From: UBA2160 sp964588665
GTDB taxonomy: Bacteria > Chloroflexota > Dehalococcoidia > Lucifugimonadales > UBA1123
Direction: 5' to 3'
NCBI GenBank assembly: GCA_964588665.1
Contig: CAZPQQ010000066.1
Coordinates: 1 to 18,466 of the forward strand
DNA: 18,466 nucleotides
Positions 1 through 6,634 of the stretch are shown here, piece by piece. Below the pieces are notes generated by a model. The model had not been told where the DNA came from. It worked only from the letters and a program-made list of their open reading frames with translations, and ran no database searches. Positions within the stretch are counted from its first letter, which is position 1; each line of letters opens with the position of its first letter. The position numbers were made by a program, and so were the translations under genes.

Positions 1-308
1 AGGTGTTCAGTCAACGATACGAGCGTGGATCTGTCCTGGTGACGTCCAACCTGCCGTTCGACGAGTGGACCGAGGTGTTCGGGTCCGAGCGGCTCACTGG
101 AGCACTATTGGATCGTCTCACCCACCATGTCGACATACTCGAGATGAACGGGGACAGCTACCGCCTCAAGCACAGCAGACAGTCCAACCAACCGTTGGCA
201 ACCGCCTAACGTCGTCTCACACCCCGACAACTTTGACGCTCATCTTGCGCCGTTCAGTCGTGCGGTTTTACTCCGCCCCACTGGTACACTTTCACTCCGC
301 CCTTGACA
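1..308 (+). mobile_element. IS21-family insertion sequence, 3' part (istB tail and right end)
   Basis: The istB-like tail (to 209) is followed by about 100 non-coding bases that end in two direct repeats, TTTTACTCCGCCC (266-278) and TTTCACTCCGCCC (290-302), spaced 24 bp, then TTGACA. Multiple terminal repeats and ends of the TG...CA type are known for the IS21 family. Read on the minus strand, the element begins TGTCAAGGGCGG at 308. The VOC gene fragment on the minus strand is open up to exactly this point, which supports 308 as the boundary. The left end, istA and any target-site duplication lie outside the window. Confidence 0.75.
3..209 (+). CDS. istB: IstB-like ATP-binding protein of an IS21-family element, C-terminal fragment
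   Basis: This is the C-terminal 68 residues of an IstB-type transposition helper, the AAA+ ATPase that works with the IstA transposase. The frame is open to the window edge, so the GTG at 3 is not a real start; the 5' part is missing from the window. The visible stretch has the characteristic IstB end: RYERGS followed by TSNLPFDEW, FGSERLTGALLDRLTHH, and the closing EMNGDSYRLK segment. TSNLPFDEW includes the sensor-like Ser-Asn, and the arginine-rich LLDRLTHH part is typical of the AAA+ lid. A full protein would be around 240-260 residues. Identification of the family is confident from these motifs; whether the element is intact cannot be seen. Confidence 0.85.
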   Translation: MFSQRYERGSVLVTSNLPFDEWTEVFGSERLTGALLDRLTHHVDILEMNGDSYRLKHSRQSNQPLATA

Positions 309-437
309 CTTGCTCCCTCCGAATGTCACCGTAGTTTGCGTCGCATCCTCCTGATATCCCGTGACGGCTGCCCAGAACCCTGCCAGCCGCCGTGGCTCGG
401 CGCAGTCGAAGGTAATGGCTTCGATGACGATGCTCAC
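309..437 (-). pseudogene. VOC/glyoxalase-like protein, N-terminal fragment cut by IS21 insertion
   Basis: A minus-strand frame begins at GTG 437-435, preceded by a perfect AGGAGG ribosome-binding site (446-451) with 8-nt spacing. That RBS decides the start over an upstream in-frame TTG at 455. The first ~30 residues read SIVIEAITFDCAEPRRLAGF, then FWAAVTGY. This is the typical opening of a Glyoxalase_6/VOC-superfamily domain (first beta strand with a DxxDP/R-type turn, then the helix ending FWAAxxGY). After about 43 codons the frame runs into the IS21 terminus at 308 and becomes unrelated. The remaining ~80 residues of the usual ~120-residue protein are absent, so the gene is inactivated. Substrate cannot be predicted. 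Confidence 0.65.
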
Positions 438-513
438 GTCGGGACCCTCCTGCAACTTATGTTGGATCGGTCGGCATTAATTCCCGCCGAAACGCGTTTC
501 CGACCTGATCACT

Positions 514-741
514 ATGCAACAGTTCTCCTTGATCTGTTTCATCACGCTGGCCGTATGTTAGACCCTGTCCGGCCAGCCCGTCACTTCCGACCAATATCTG
601 TCGGAGCACGCCGGATATTGGAACAAGGTTTTCGTCTGCGCAGGACCTGGGAAGATCGGGCTGGTCATCGACGTTCTGCGCAACGAGAAGCGGGAATCTT
701 ACCCCCACAGTTACCTCCAAGATCAGGATTACAGCCCCTGA
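514..741 (+). pseudogene. small ORF interrupted by one in-frame stop (unrecognised)
   Basis: Reading from ATG 514 gives 15 residues with a hydrophobic, signal-peptide-like run (QQFSLICFITLAV), then TAG at 559-561. The same frame continues for 59 more codons to TGA 739-741. The second part reads like a real protein (TSDQYLSEHAGYWNK, VFVCAGPGKIGLVIDVL) rather than an arginine-rich shadow. I do not recognise the family. It could be a decayed secreted peptide gene or chance; no good ribosome-binding site is visible. An inverted repeat CCAATATC/GATATTGG (591-598 / 614-621) lies inside it. Its position in a mobile-element scar favours a broken gene. Confidence 0.25.
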
Positions 742-815
742 CGGCTCATGACACGACAGGAAAGCGGTTCGCCTTCTACGCCTACGCTAGGCGTCGTTGC
801 ATGAAAGCAGGTGAA

Positions 816-890
816 GCCCGGGTAACGCCTTGGCAGAACTTACAATCCGCTTCACGTAAGAGAGGGGAGGTTCGAATCCACTCCTGGTCA
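816..890 (+). tRNA. tRNA-like remnant (degenerate; possible old attachment site)
   Basis: The 75-nt span has several tRNA hallmarks. The 5' GCCCGGG (816-822) pairs at 6 of 7 positions with CCTGGTC (883-889). T8-A9-like bases follow the acceptor. A T-loop TTCGAAT (871-877) sits between GGAGG and CCACT, giving four pairs including one G-T wobble and one A-A mismatch. A discriminator A is at 890. No acceptable anticodon arm can be drawn with a normal 7-nt loop; CTTAC/GTAAG (839-843 / 856-860) pairs but encloses 12 nt. I therefore read it as a tRNA pseudogene or a tRNA-3'-end scar left by integration, not a working tRNA. Confidence 0.3.
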
Positions 891-993
891 CGCCATGCAC
901 CCTCGGAACCTCTTTACGACACGATGACGATAAGGTGCAAGTGCTGACCCGCTTCGCTCTGACCGATGATCAAATGGGGTTTAGGTTTGCCAC

Positions 994-1010
994 GAAATTG
1001 CCTCAATTTC
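994..1010 (-). terminator. weak hairpin downstream of MFS exporter
   Basis: GAAATTG (994-1000) and CAATTTC (1004-1010) form a perfect 7-bp stem with a 3-nt loop, about 45 bases beyond the stop codon of the minus-strand MFS gene. It is AT-rich and has no clear T-run on the minus strand, so it is at best a weak terminator or a 3'-end stabilising hairpin. Confidence 0.25.
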
Positions 1011-1054
1011 AGAGGGACAAAATTTACCAGGCTTGCATTCACTTCAGTGCAACT

Positions 1055-2410
1055 CTAGTCATCACCGGCCGCCGGGGCTTGGACGGCGCGCGCCTCCAAA
1101 GGTATGCCCCTGTTGTACAGACTCCGCAACGGATGCCTGATGAAGCTGATTGCCATGGTCGCTACGAAGAGAATTCCGCCAACGCCAAGAACCAGGGAAG
1201 CTGTGATCCCGCCGATGCTCGCCAGCGTTCCGTTGATGAGGTTGAAACTCGCCATGAATCCTAGAATATGCCAAGTGTATACACTCATGAGTCGACCCCG
1301 AACTTCGTCCGGAGCCATTGCCTGAAGCATTCCGCCGCCGATGAGCATAAAGCCTGACTGCGATGCTCCCATGCCCGCCACGGATAGCATGGCCAATGGC
1401 AGGTTCGGGGAATAAGCCAGGGCAATCGGAGTGATCCCACTGAGGACGCCGGTCCACAAGAAAAGCCGTCCCCGGGTACGTTCGCTCGTTACCCCGGCAA
1501 GAGCCATCGACGTCAGCAGAGCGGGGAATCCGAATGCCACCATCAGGATTCCAAACCCGGACAGGACTTCGGAATTGGGGTTCATGCCCAGCTTATCGAC
1601 TGCCACGGCGGGGAACAAGGACTCGAAAGACATGACCATGGCACAGTGGGCAACGACCAGCAAGATGATGGAGAGGAGCAAAGGGTGGCGGTACATGTAG
1701 CTCAACCCTTTCAGCATCTCTTGAGCGATCACGCCCATTCCACTTCCTTCTCCCATCACGCCTCTGGAGGCGGTTCGGATCCTTAGAGTGAAGCCAACCG
1801 CCATGACATACATTAGTGCGGACAGAAAGAACACGTAGCTCTGATTGTCGTCGAGCCAGGGGTCGGTGATCCAGAGCATTAGGAGCACTATGAGCGGTCC
1901 CAAGAACCGAGAGCCTTGTAAGGTGGCCGACTGCAATGCGACTCCATTGAACAAGCGCTCACGAGGTATGGTGTTGGCGAGCAGCGCCGATGCGGCGGGC
2001 ATCTGGGTTGATCTCGCAGTTCCGTTCACGACTGCCAACAACACTAGGTGCCAGGCTTCGATGGCCCCGAATACAACGAGAAACGCCAGCAGTAAGTTGT
2101 GAGCTAGGTTGACTCCGAAGGACCACAACATGACAGTGCGTCGGTCGAAACGGTCTGCCAGGTATCCAGCCAGCGGTGATACCAGCACCGAGGGGATCAT
2201 GGCGGCGAAGGTAACCAATCCTGTCCACAGGTCAGATCCGGTGAGACTTTTCGCCAGCGCCCCCCGCGCTACTATGAGCGCCCATGCCGAGGATTGCGAG
2301 CACATCGAGGCGTACCAGAGCTTACGGTAATCAGAGTATTGTAGAGCAGGCAGGAAACGATCGTTCAGGAAACGCCCTGCCCGAGTTACGATGAACTCGT
2401 TTCTGTCCAT
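1055..2410 (-). CDS. MFS transporter, MFS_3/EntS-like exporter
   Basis: Inner-membrane major facilitator, 451 residues with the ATG at 2410. That start is preceded by AGGCGG at a short spacing. The frame stays open upstream to 2545, but the extra 45 residues are Arg-rich and non-membrane, so I exclude them. It opens with a soluble stretch ending LQYSDYRKLW, typical of MFS_3 members, then about 12 hydrophobic segments. Motif A appears as GYLADRFDRR between helices 2 and 3. TIPRERLFNGVALQSATLQG followed by SRFLGPL is the conserved helix 5 region of the EntS/MFS_3 group. A second-half counterpart, APDEVRGRLMSVYTW, lies near helix 10. Known members export siderophores, macrolides or other small molecules by proton antiport; substrate here is unknown. 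It follows the zinc-ribbon gene on the same strand but is separated by about 530 bp, so it probably has its own promoter. Confidence 0.85.
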   Translation of the reverse strand: MDRNEFIVTRAGRFLNDRFLPALQYSDYRKLWYASMCSQSSAWALIVARGALAKSLTGSDLWTGLVTFAAMIPSVLVSPLAGYLADRFDRRTVMLWSFGVNLAHNLLLAFLVVFGAIEAWHLVLLAVVNGTARSTQMPAASALLANTIPRERLFNGVALQSATLQGSRFLGPLIVLLMLWITDPWLDDNQSYVFFLSALMYVMAVGFTLRIRTASRGVMGEGSGMGVIAQEMLKGLSYMYRHPLLLSIILLVVAHCAMVMSFESLFPAVAVDKLGMNPNSEVLSGFGILMVAFGFPALLTSMALAGVTSERTRGRLFLWTGVLSGITPIALAYSPNLPLAMLSVAGMGASQSGFMLIGGGMLQAMAPDEVRGRLMSVYTWHILGFMASFNLINGTLASIGGITASLVLGVGGILFVATMAISFIRHPLRSLYNRGIPLEARAVQAPAAGDD

Positions 2411-2938
2411 TCGCCCGCCTATCTTCAACCGGCGGTTCCCGGTCCAATTTGCCCACACTCGAATGTGCAATGCAACAAGTATGCGACGGACCATAGCAGC
2501 AGCGCCCGATCTGGCCAACCGGTGGTCGTCGACTGCCGTCGTCATTCAGCTCCAATTGCTCGAAGAGCCTCGGATGTGCGAAGGATCGGGCTCGGTCGTG
2601 AACGACTTCGTGAAAAGACCATTGGATGGGGGTTGCATCGATACGTGTGCTTAGATGCCCTGACTCAGAAAACATCAGAAGCAAGGCGGATCTCACCACA
2701 GAGCTGTCCTTGCGATTGGAGCTGTCGAGTCGCCTTCGAGCCGCGCTCTCAGAATTGCCGACATTTTGCCGACCAAATTGTCGACAAGGGTCGTGAAACA
2801 GCGGGAAAGGACGTGGCATCGGGTCCGGCTGATTGCTGATTCTAGGCACGAATCGGGAAATGTCGTGACAAGCCGTGACGGTTTCCCCCGAATCCGGCCT
2901 TCGGCGCCAGAGCACGTTGCCTTCGGGGTTCCGTGCCG
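2411..2938. other. intergenic region, no gene seen
   Basis: Between two minus-strand genes. The frames here are shadows with no ribosome-binding sites. It contains three spaced TTGYCGAC octamers (2755-2785, listed separately). An inverted pair CCCCGAA/TTCGGGG (2886-2892 / 2922-2928) just after the zinc-ribbon stop could form a long-loop hairpin at the 3' end of that transcript. Confidence 0.55.
2755..2785. promoter_or_regulatory. three spaced TTGYCGAC repeats, possible operator
   Basis: TTGCCGAC occurs at 2755-2762 and 2766-2773, and TTGTCGAC at 2778-2785. The starts are 11 and 12 bp apart, about one helical turn, so all three face the same side of the DNA. The last is part of a 10-bp palindrome, TTGTCGACAA. 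The site lies about 345 bp upstream of the MFS exporter start and 150 bp past the zinc-ribbon gene. A direct-repeat operator is plausible but unproven. Confidence 0.3.
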
Positions 2939-3367
2939 TTACCCTCTGCGACCGCCCCGCGAAGAACGGTACGCCGGATTGTTCGGATTCATCTGATTGC
3001 TTCGATTGTTCCCCGCGGCGTCGTTTGCCGGATTGTTCGGGTTCATGACGTTGGAGCGCTGATCATTGGCCGCGTTCGTGCGGATTGGCAGGGTGATCCC
3101 TCCGCCTGAATCGGAACCCGACTCGTCAGGAGTTGTTGGAGTAGCAGCGGTCGCCGGCGGAGCGCTTTTCACAGCGACCTCTTCTCGTGGTTCGTTCTCA
3201 ACGGTCTTTTCGTACGATTCAGCCACATACCCGACGTAGAATCCGCCGCCGCACAGCGGGCATTTGATATGCAACTGCTGTGAATTCGACTGGGAAAGCG
3301 GAAAGCTGTTCAGGTTGATAATCACCGATCCACTGCATCCGTGACACATTATGAGATGCGTATTCAT
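2939..3367 (-). CDS. small zinc-ribbon protein with Asn/Pro-rich repeated tail
   Basis: 142 residues starting at ATG 3367. AGGAGG (3372-3377) sits 4 nt upstream, within a stronger TGAGGAGGA. Two CxxC knuckles (C8/C11 and C36/C39) form a zinc ribbon separated by 24 residues, much like short MJ0042-type or zinc-finger N-termini. From about residue 50 the protein is low-complexity: an acidic/Ala/Thr/Pro linker, then a tail in which RSN-x-MNPNNPA occurs twice (18 residues apart), ending YRSSRGGRRG. The tail is seen at the DNA level as a repeated 20-mer, GCCGGATTGTTCGGRTTCAT (2973-2992 and 3027-3046, plus-strand sense). No membrane segment or enzyme domain is visible. The N-terminal zinc ribbon suggests nucleic-acid or protein binding in the cytoplasm; the actual role is unknown. 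Confidence 0.75.
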   Translation of the reverse strand: MNTHLIMCHGCSGSVIINLNSFPLSQSNSQQLHIKCPLCGGGFYVGYVAESYEKTVENEPREEVAVKSAPPATAATPTTPDESGSDSGGGITLPIRTNAANDQRSNVMNPNNPANDAAGNNRSNQMNPNNPAYRSSRGGRRG

Positions 3368-3937
3368 GATTCCTCCTCAGTGATCGTAACTTGCGGGCCA
3401 AACGCGGTGATGTCTGGGTCGTCTTGCATGCAAATATTATCGAAGACGACAGCCGGGTTGCATCGTCTTCCATTCTGGGGCCGCGATGGGCCTGGCGCTG
3501 ACCACCGATGCATACTCGAATGGCTCTTCTTTGATATCCTGGCGGTCCACCCACAAGACGGGATTCACTCATGTATCGACTCCATTGTAATCGCCGTGCC
3601 GATACCGTCAAGTCGAGATGGGTAATCTATCCCCGATGTAGGATTGGTCCGGGCCAGCATGACATCCTCTGGGNNNNNNNNNNAGGCGTTGGTGCAGCCC
3701 AGTGCGTAAAACGATATGGTTAGGTGGGGTGACGGCCCGCTTCCTGATCGGTGTGCCTGTCCAAGTGACGGCTCGTATCGGCGCCTACCACCACGAGGAA
3801 AGGAGTTGCTAGGCGCGTAGATCCCAGTTAGCCCAAAGGTGAATGGGCAGAGTCCGTGCCAGGCGACGGTAGCAGATCTACTGCCACCTAGAAGGGCGTC
3901 TGAAAGAACCTATGGAATCAGTCAAAATCGTTGGGAA
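3368..3937. other. intergenic region with scaffold gap, no gene seen
   Basis: About 570 bp between two minus-strand genes, interrupted by ten Ns at 3674-3683. No frame has a credible ribosome-binding site and protein-like composition. After the gap, GTGACGGCYCG occurs twice (within about 3728-3776). A gene crossing the gap could have been lost, so absence here is not proof. Confidence 0.5.
3674..3683. other. assembly gap (10 N)
   Basis: Ten consecutive Ns, a conventional scaffold-join placeholder. The true distance and even the adjacency of the two sides are uncertain. Confidence 0.98.
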
Positions 3938-4531
3938 TTACCTGCAAGCAAGGACTTTCTTGTTGATCGTCCTGATCTGGGACGTCGAAGCGGCGATCAA
4001 CTCCTTGCTAATGCGTCTTTTGGGGTGTGGATTCATCATCAAAACCGGTTTGCCGAACTTGCCGGTCACAGTTTCGATGGGGAGCGCAAGGTCAGAGTCG
4101 TTTGACACGATGACGGCTTCATCGAAGTCGTTATCGAAGCAGTCAGTTAAGAGGAGCGTCGCCAAATTGACATCAGAGCGTTTCTCTTCTGTCTTCAAGA
4201 CCCTCACTAGTTCAGGCTTGTTAGGTTGACCCGGGACGTATGTCAGAGGATCCCGGGGCATCTTGGTCGATCTGGTCGCAAATCGTCCAAAATGTATTGT
4301 CAGATTCTGGATAGTGCGCAACGCTCGGAGGTAGATATCTTGCCTGTCTGGCGCCTGTTGGTCGTGGGGCCAACCAACAACATGGGCGGTGAAGTACCTT
4401 ATCCGGTTGATTTGATGGTTTGGTAAGAGCCTTTGGGACATCTCAGCGACGTTGAGCCACTTGAACTGCGGGGAGTCCTTGAGCGAACCGTAGTAAAGGT
4501 TAAAGCCATCAATATAGACGTTGGTCGCCAT
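3938..4531 (-). CDS. NYN-domain (LabA/DUF88-like) putative ribonuclease
   Basis: 197 residues from ATG 4531. Six extra in-frame codons reach a TTG at 4549, but the conserved fold begins right after this Met. The protein is one NYN (PIN-like) domain. The first strand is NVYIDGFNLYYG (D8, N11). A later acidic motif EEKRSDVNLATLLL carries D120. AVIVSNDSDLALPIE carries D145 and D147. These acidic residues are where NYN/PIN nucleases hold Mg2+ for RNA cleavage, so metal-dependent RNase activity is likely; the target is unknown. The C-terminal FGKPVLMMNPHPKRRISKEL segment matches the last strand of LabA-type proteins. It stands alone with non-coding DNA on both sides. A strong hairpin lies 18 bases before its start, which may control its expression. 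The ribosome-binding site (GGGTGGGGA) is weak. Confidence 0.8.
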   Translation of the reverse strand: MATNVYIDGFNLYYGSLKDSPQFKWLNVAEMSQRLLPNHQINRIRYFTAHVVGWPHDQQAPDRQDIYLRALRTIQNLTIHFGRFATRSTKMPRDPLTYVPGQPNKPELVRVLKTEEKRSDVNLATLLLTDCFDNDFDEAVIVSNDSDLALPIETVTGKFGKPVLMMNPHPKRRISKELIAASTSQIRTINKKVLACR

Positions 4532-4548
4532 TCCCCACCCAAAATGCA

Positions 4549-4570
4549 AAGACCACCTTTCGGTGGTCTT
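4549..4570 (-). terminator. strong hairpin in leader of NYN gene (attenuator or terminator-like)
   Basis: AAGACCACC (4549-4557) and GGTGGTCTT (4562-4570) form a perfect 9-bp stem with a tetraloop, GAAA when read on the minus strand. On that strand the stem is followed by TTTGCATTTT, so it resembles an intrinsic terminator, yet it sits 18 bases upstream of the NYN start. No upstream minus-strand gene lies close enough for a simple terminator; MFS carrier 4750-6063 ends about 180 bp before it, so read-through termination of that gene is the alternative. Confidence 0.5.
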
Positions 4571-4612
4571 GCGGCCCTGCCACCAGAAGCGACAGGGGGG
4601 ATTACACTCTTC

Positions 4613-4641
4613 GCGTTACCTGAGTGGGGCACGAATGTCAA
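4613..4641 (-). promoter_or_regulatory. candidate promoter for NYN gene
   Basis: On the minus strand, TTGACA (4641-4636) is followed after exactly 17 bases by TAACGC (4618-4613). The -35 is consensus but the -10 is poor. It is the best such pair between the MFS stop at 4750 and the NYN start, and would place the hairpin at 4549-4570 within the 5' leader. Confidence 0.25.
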
Positions 4642-4749
4642 GTCGCGATTGCAGGTTGCATCAACTCTGATGCTAAGTGGAAACCTCGCAAGTGTCCAAT
4701 TCAAGGCAATAATAGCACCGCATGGAAGGAACAGTGCGGCCTGCCCAAC

Positions 4750-6063
4750 CTAACTGGTTGTGGCCGGGCCTGTCAACTGGGGCTTCTTGACGAAGAGAAC
4801 TAAGACCGCGCCGAGGAAGTTCAGTATCGCGAACGTCAGGAACGGGATCAGGTACGAGTCTGTGGTGTCGTACATGTAGGCGGCAAAGAGCGGAGCGAAC
4901 ATCATGGCGATGTTGTTGGGCATCTGAGACAACCCCATGATCGTGGCGAAGGCTTTTCTCCCGAAGTAGTCGCCGCGGATCGAAGTCAGCAGCGGAACTC
5001 TGCCCCCGAAACCCATGCCGTAGAGAAAGGCGAACAAGAATGCCACGCCGATGCTGTCGGCAAACGCAATCACCATCATCCCCGACGCCTGCAATGCCAG
5101 GAAGACGAACAGCACAGGGGGCTTGGGCAGCCTGTCCGCGACGATCCCCGCTAGGAATTGGGTCGGCACCGCTGTCGCCGTGTAGGTCAACACCACGATG
5201 CCGGCGGTGCTCAGGGACAGTCCCATGTCGGTCAACTTCGGCACCAAATGCAACGACAGCGTGACGATGGATATCGTTGACGAGATGTGGACTATCGTCA
5301 GAATCCAGAACGCCGATGTCCGCAACGCCTGCCTCACGGTGAACTCAGCTTCGTCGCTCTGAACTGGGCCCGCGTCGGCGGGGGGGTCGCTGGACCCGCC
5401 GGAGCGAATCGGGGCCGGGTCGCCGTCCGGCAACAGCCCGATGTCCTCGGGTCGAGTGCGGATCACCTTCACCGCGGGGCCGATCATCAACAGCATGAAC
5501 ACGCCGATGCCGAGCGTTGCCCACCGGAATCCGTGAGCGTCCATCCCCAGAGCCAAAACAGGCACCAGAAAACCGCCGAAATGGATTCCGGACGTGGTTG
5601 CGGCGATCGCCAAGGAGCGGCGTCGGATGAACCAGTTGTTCACCGTCGAGACCACGGCGAGCCATCCGCCCAATCCGGAGCCGAGCGTGATGATGACGAA
5701 GGCGACGTAGAAATGCCACAGACTCTGGATCATCGAGAGCAGGATGAACCCGACGCCGATGATGCAGTAGCCCATCAGCACCAGCTTGCGGGAACCGAAC
5801 TTGTCGATGAGGAAGCCTTCCAGAGGGCCAAGCACGGCGCCCTCGCCACGGGCGAGCGTAAAAGCGCCCGACATGGCGGTGCGGCTCCACCCGAAGTGCC
5901 TTTCGAGTGAAACCAGGAAGAGGCCGAGACCCTGGAAGACGCTGACGGCCATAAGAGTCAGCAGGAACGCCCCAACTCCGACAACCCTCCACCCATAGAA
6001 CACGCCCCTGGCCCGTTGAATGACGCCGGCAGGTGTAGCGGTTGGGCGGTTCGGAGATTGCAT
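4750..6063 (-). CDS. MFS transporter, oxalate/formate antiporter (OFA)-like
   Basis: 437-residue inner-membrane carrier with the ATG at 6063; no strong ribosome-binding site is seen. A short polar N-terminus leads to FYGWRVVGVGAFLLTL, the typical first helix of OFA/monocarboxylate-type MFS proteins. About 12 hydrophobic segments follow. Motif A appears in modified form as GFLIDKFGSRKL. A central cytoplasmic loop (about 205-245) is acidic and Pro/Gly-rich and starts after RTRPEDIGLLPDGD, a signature of this group. RGDYFGRKAFATIMG lies before helix 11, and YMYDTTDSY near the end. Relatives move small carboxylates; the exact substrate is not readable. It is a distant paralog of the carrier at 16533-17831, sharing PEDxGLxPDGD, DYFGR and YDTTD. 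It faces away from the SnoaL/enolase genes and shares a repeat-rich intergenic region with them. Confidence 0.87.
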   Translation of the reverse strand: MQSPNRPTATPAGVIQRARGVFYGWRVVGVGAFLLTLMAVSVFQGLGLFLVSLERHFGWSRTAMSGAFTLARGEGAVLGPLEGFLIDKFGSRKLVLMGYCIIGVGFILLSMIQSLWHFYVAFVIITLGSGLGGWLAVVSTVNNWFIRRRSLAIAATTSGIHFGGFLVPVLALGMDAHGFRWATLGIGVFMLLMIGPAVKVIRTRPEDIGLLPDGDPAPIRSGGSSDPPADAGPVQSDEAEFTVRQALRTSAFWILTIVHISSTISIVTLSLHLVPKLTDMGLSLSTAGIVVLTYTATAVPTQFLAGIVADRLPKPPVLFVFLALQASGMMVIAFADSIGVAFLFAFLYGMGFGGRVPLLTSIRGDYFGRKAFATIMGLSQMPNNIAMMFAPLFAAYMYDTTDSYLIPFLTFAILNFLGAVLVLFVKKPQLTGPATTS

Positions 6064-6177
6064 CGACGCAAGTCTATCGGATATAGCCGTCGCTGAGCAA
6101 AATGGGCTGATGCGTCAGATATCACGGCGATACAGCGTGTGCGTAGTGATTGATTGCGATAGTCGGCGTTAACGAAA

Positions 6178-6442
6178 CCGTTCGTGGTGAGCCCTGACTC
6201 ATCGGGACTTCCAAGTAACGGCTCCTTGAATGTCATTCTGAGCGAAGCCGAAGGATCTGGCTCTACGCGACAATTGTCTCCCTGCGGGGCCCCAGATTCT
6301 TCGACTTCGCTCAGAATGACAGTTGCCTTAAGCGAGATCTGCGGTCCTTCGACATTACATATCATCCACCCTCCGTTACTCGTCAATGCATTGCCCGTCG
6401 CGCGGATCTAATCCCGTCAGAAATGGGACTCAGGACGAACGG
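6178..6442. repeat. 265-bp composite repeat with 14-bp inverted ends
   Basis: The left end CCGTTCGTGGTGAG (6178-6191) matches the inverted right end CTCAGGACGAACGG (6429-6442) at 12 of 14 positions. The 91-bp element at 6231-6321 is nested inside. There is no ORF. The structure is MITE-like. A further copy of the end, CCGTTCGTCCTGA, is seen at the very end of the window. Confidence 0.5.
6231..6321. repeat. 91-bp inverted-repeat element (copy 1)
   Basis: Perfect 17-bp terminal inverted repeats, TGTCATTCTGAGCGAAG (6231-6247) and its complement (6305-6321), flank a GC-rich core with CTGCGGGGCCCCAG. It is non-coding. Related CATTCTGAGCGAAG palindromes are common dispersed repeats in several bacterial phyla. 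A diverged copy in the opposite orientation lies at 8600-8698. Confidence 0.75.
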
Positions 6443-6634
6443 AACGTTGTAACGTCAGGCTCCGAGGCTGGGCACTAGCATGGAGCCAACGCCGTAAACC
6501 CGGAATCCGGCCGGGCGGGCGTCTTGTGAGATTGACAACCCTGGTCGCCGGTCGTATATCCTGGAGCCTCCTCGCCTCAATAGCCGCATGGCGTCGAAAG
6601 CGATTCGAGAAACCCAGGAATACGGGAGCGACAG

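Larger units (their letters stand above)
210..1054. other. gene-poor mobile scar without intact gene
   Basis: Apart from the IS end, the VOC fragment, the interrupted ORF and the tRNA-like stretch listed separately, I see no intact gene here. Open frames on either strand are short and arginine/proline-rich or lack a ribosome-binding site. The last part (about 990-1050) is AT-richer and lies just downstream of the minus-strand MFS stop. Confidence 0.6.
6064..6634. other. intergenic region between divergent genes, holds nested inverted repeats
   Basis: Upstream region for both the minus-strand carrier (start 6063) and the plus-strand SnoaL-like gene (start 6635). No gene is seen. The central 265 bp are the nested repeat element described separately; promoters for the flanking genes should lie in about 6064-6177 and 6443-6634. 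Confidence 0.5.

Noticed and set aside
816..890. tmRNA 3' end or functional tRNA
   Set aside because: No tag-peptide region or pairing 5' end for tmRNA, and no valid anticodon arm for a tRNA.
303..947. 214-residue plus-strand frame over the IS junction
   Set aside because: It runs through the IS boundary, the antisense VOC fragment and the tRNA-like stretch, and is Arg/Pro-rich with no RBS.
2411..2545. N-terminal extension of the MFS_3 exporter
   Set aside because: Arg-rich and non-conserved in character; an internal ATG with AGGCGG fits family length better.
5287..5910. 207-residue plus-strand frame opposite the first OFA-like carrier
   Set aside because: Shadow with low-complexity charged sequence; the minus strand encodes the carrier.
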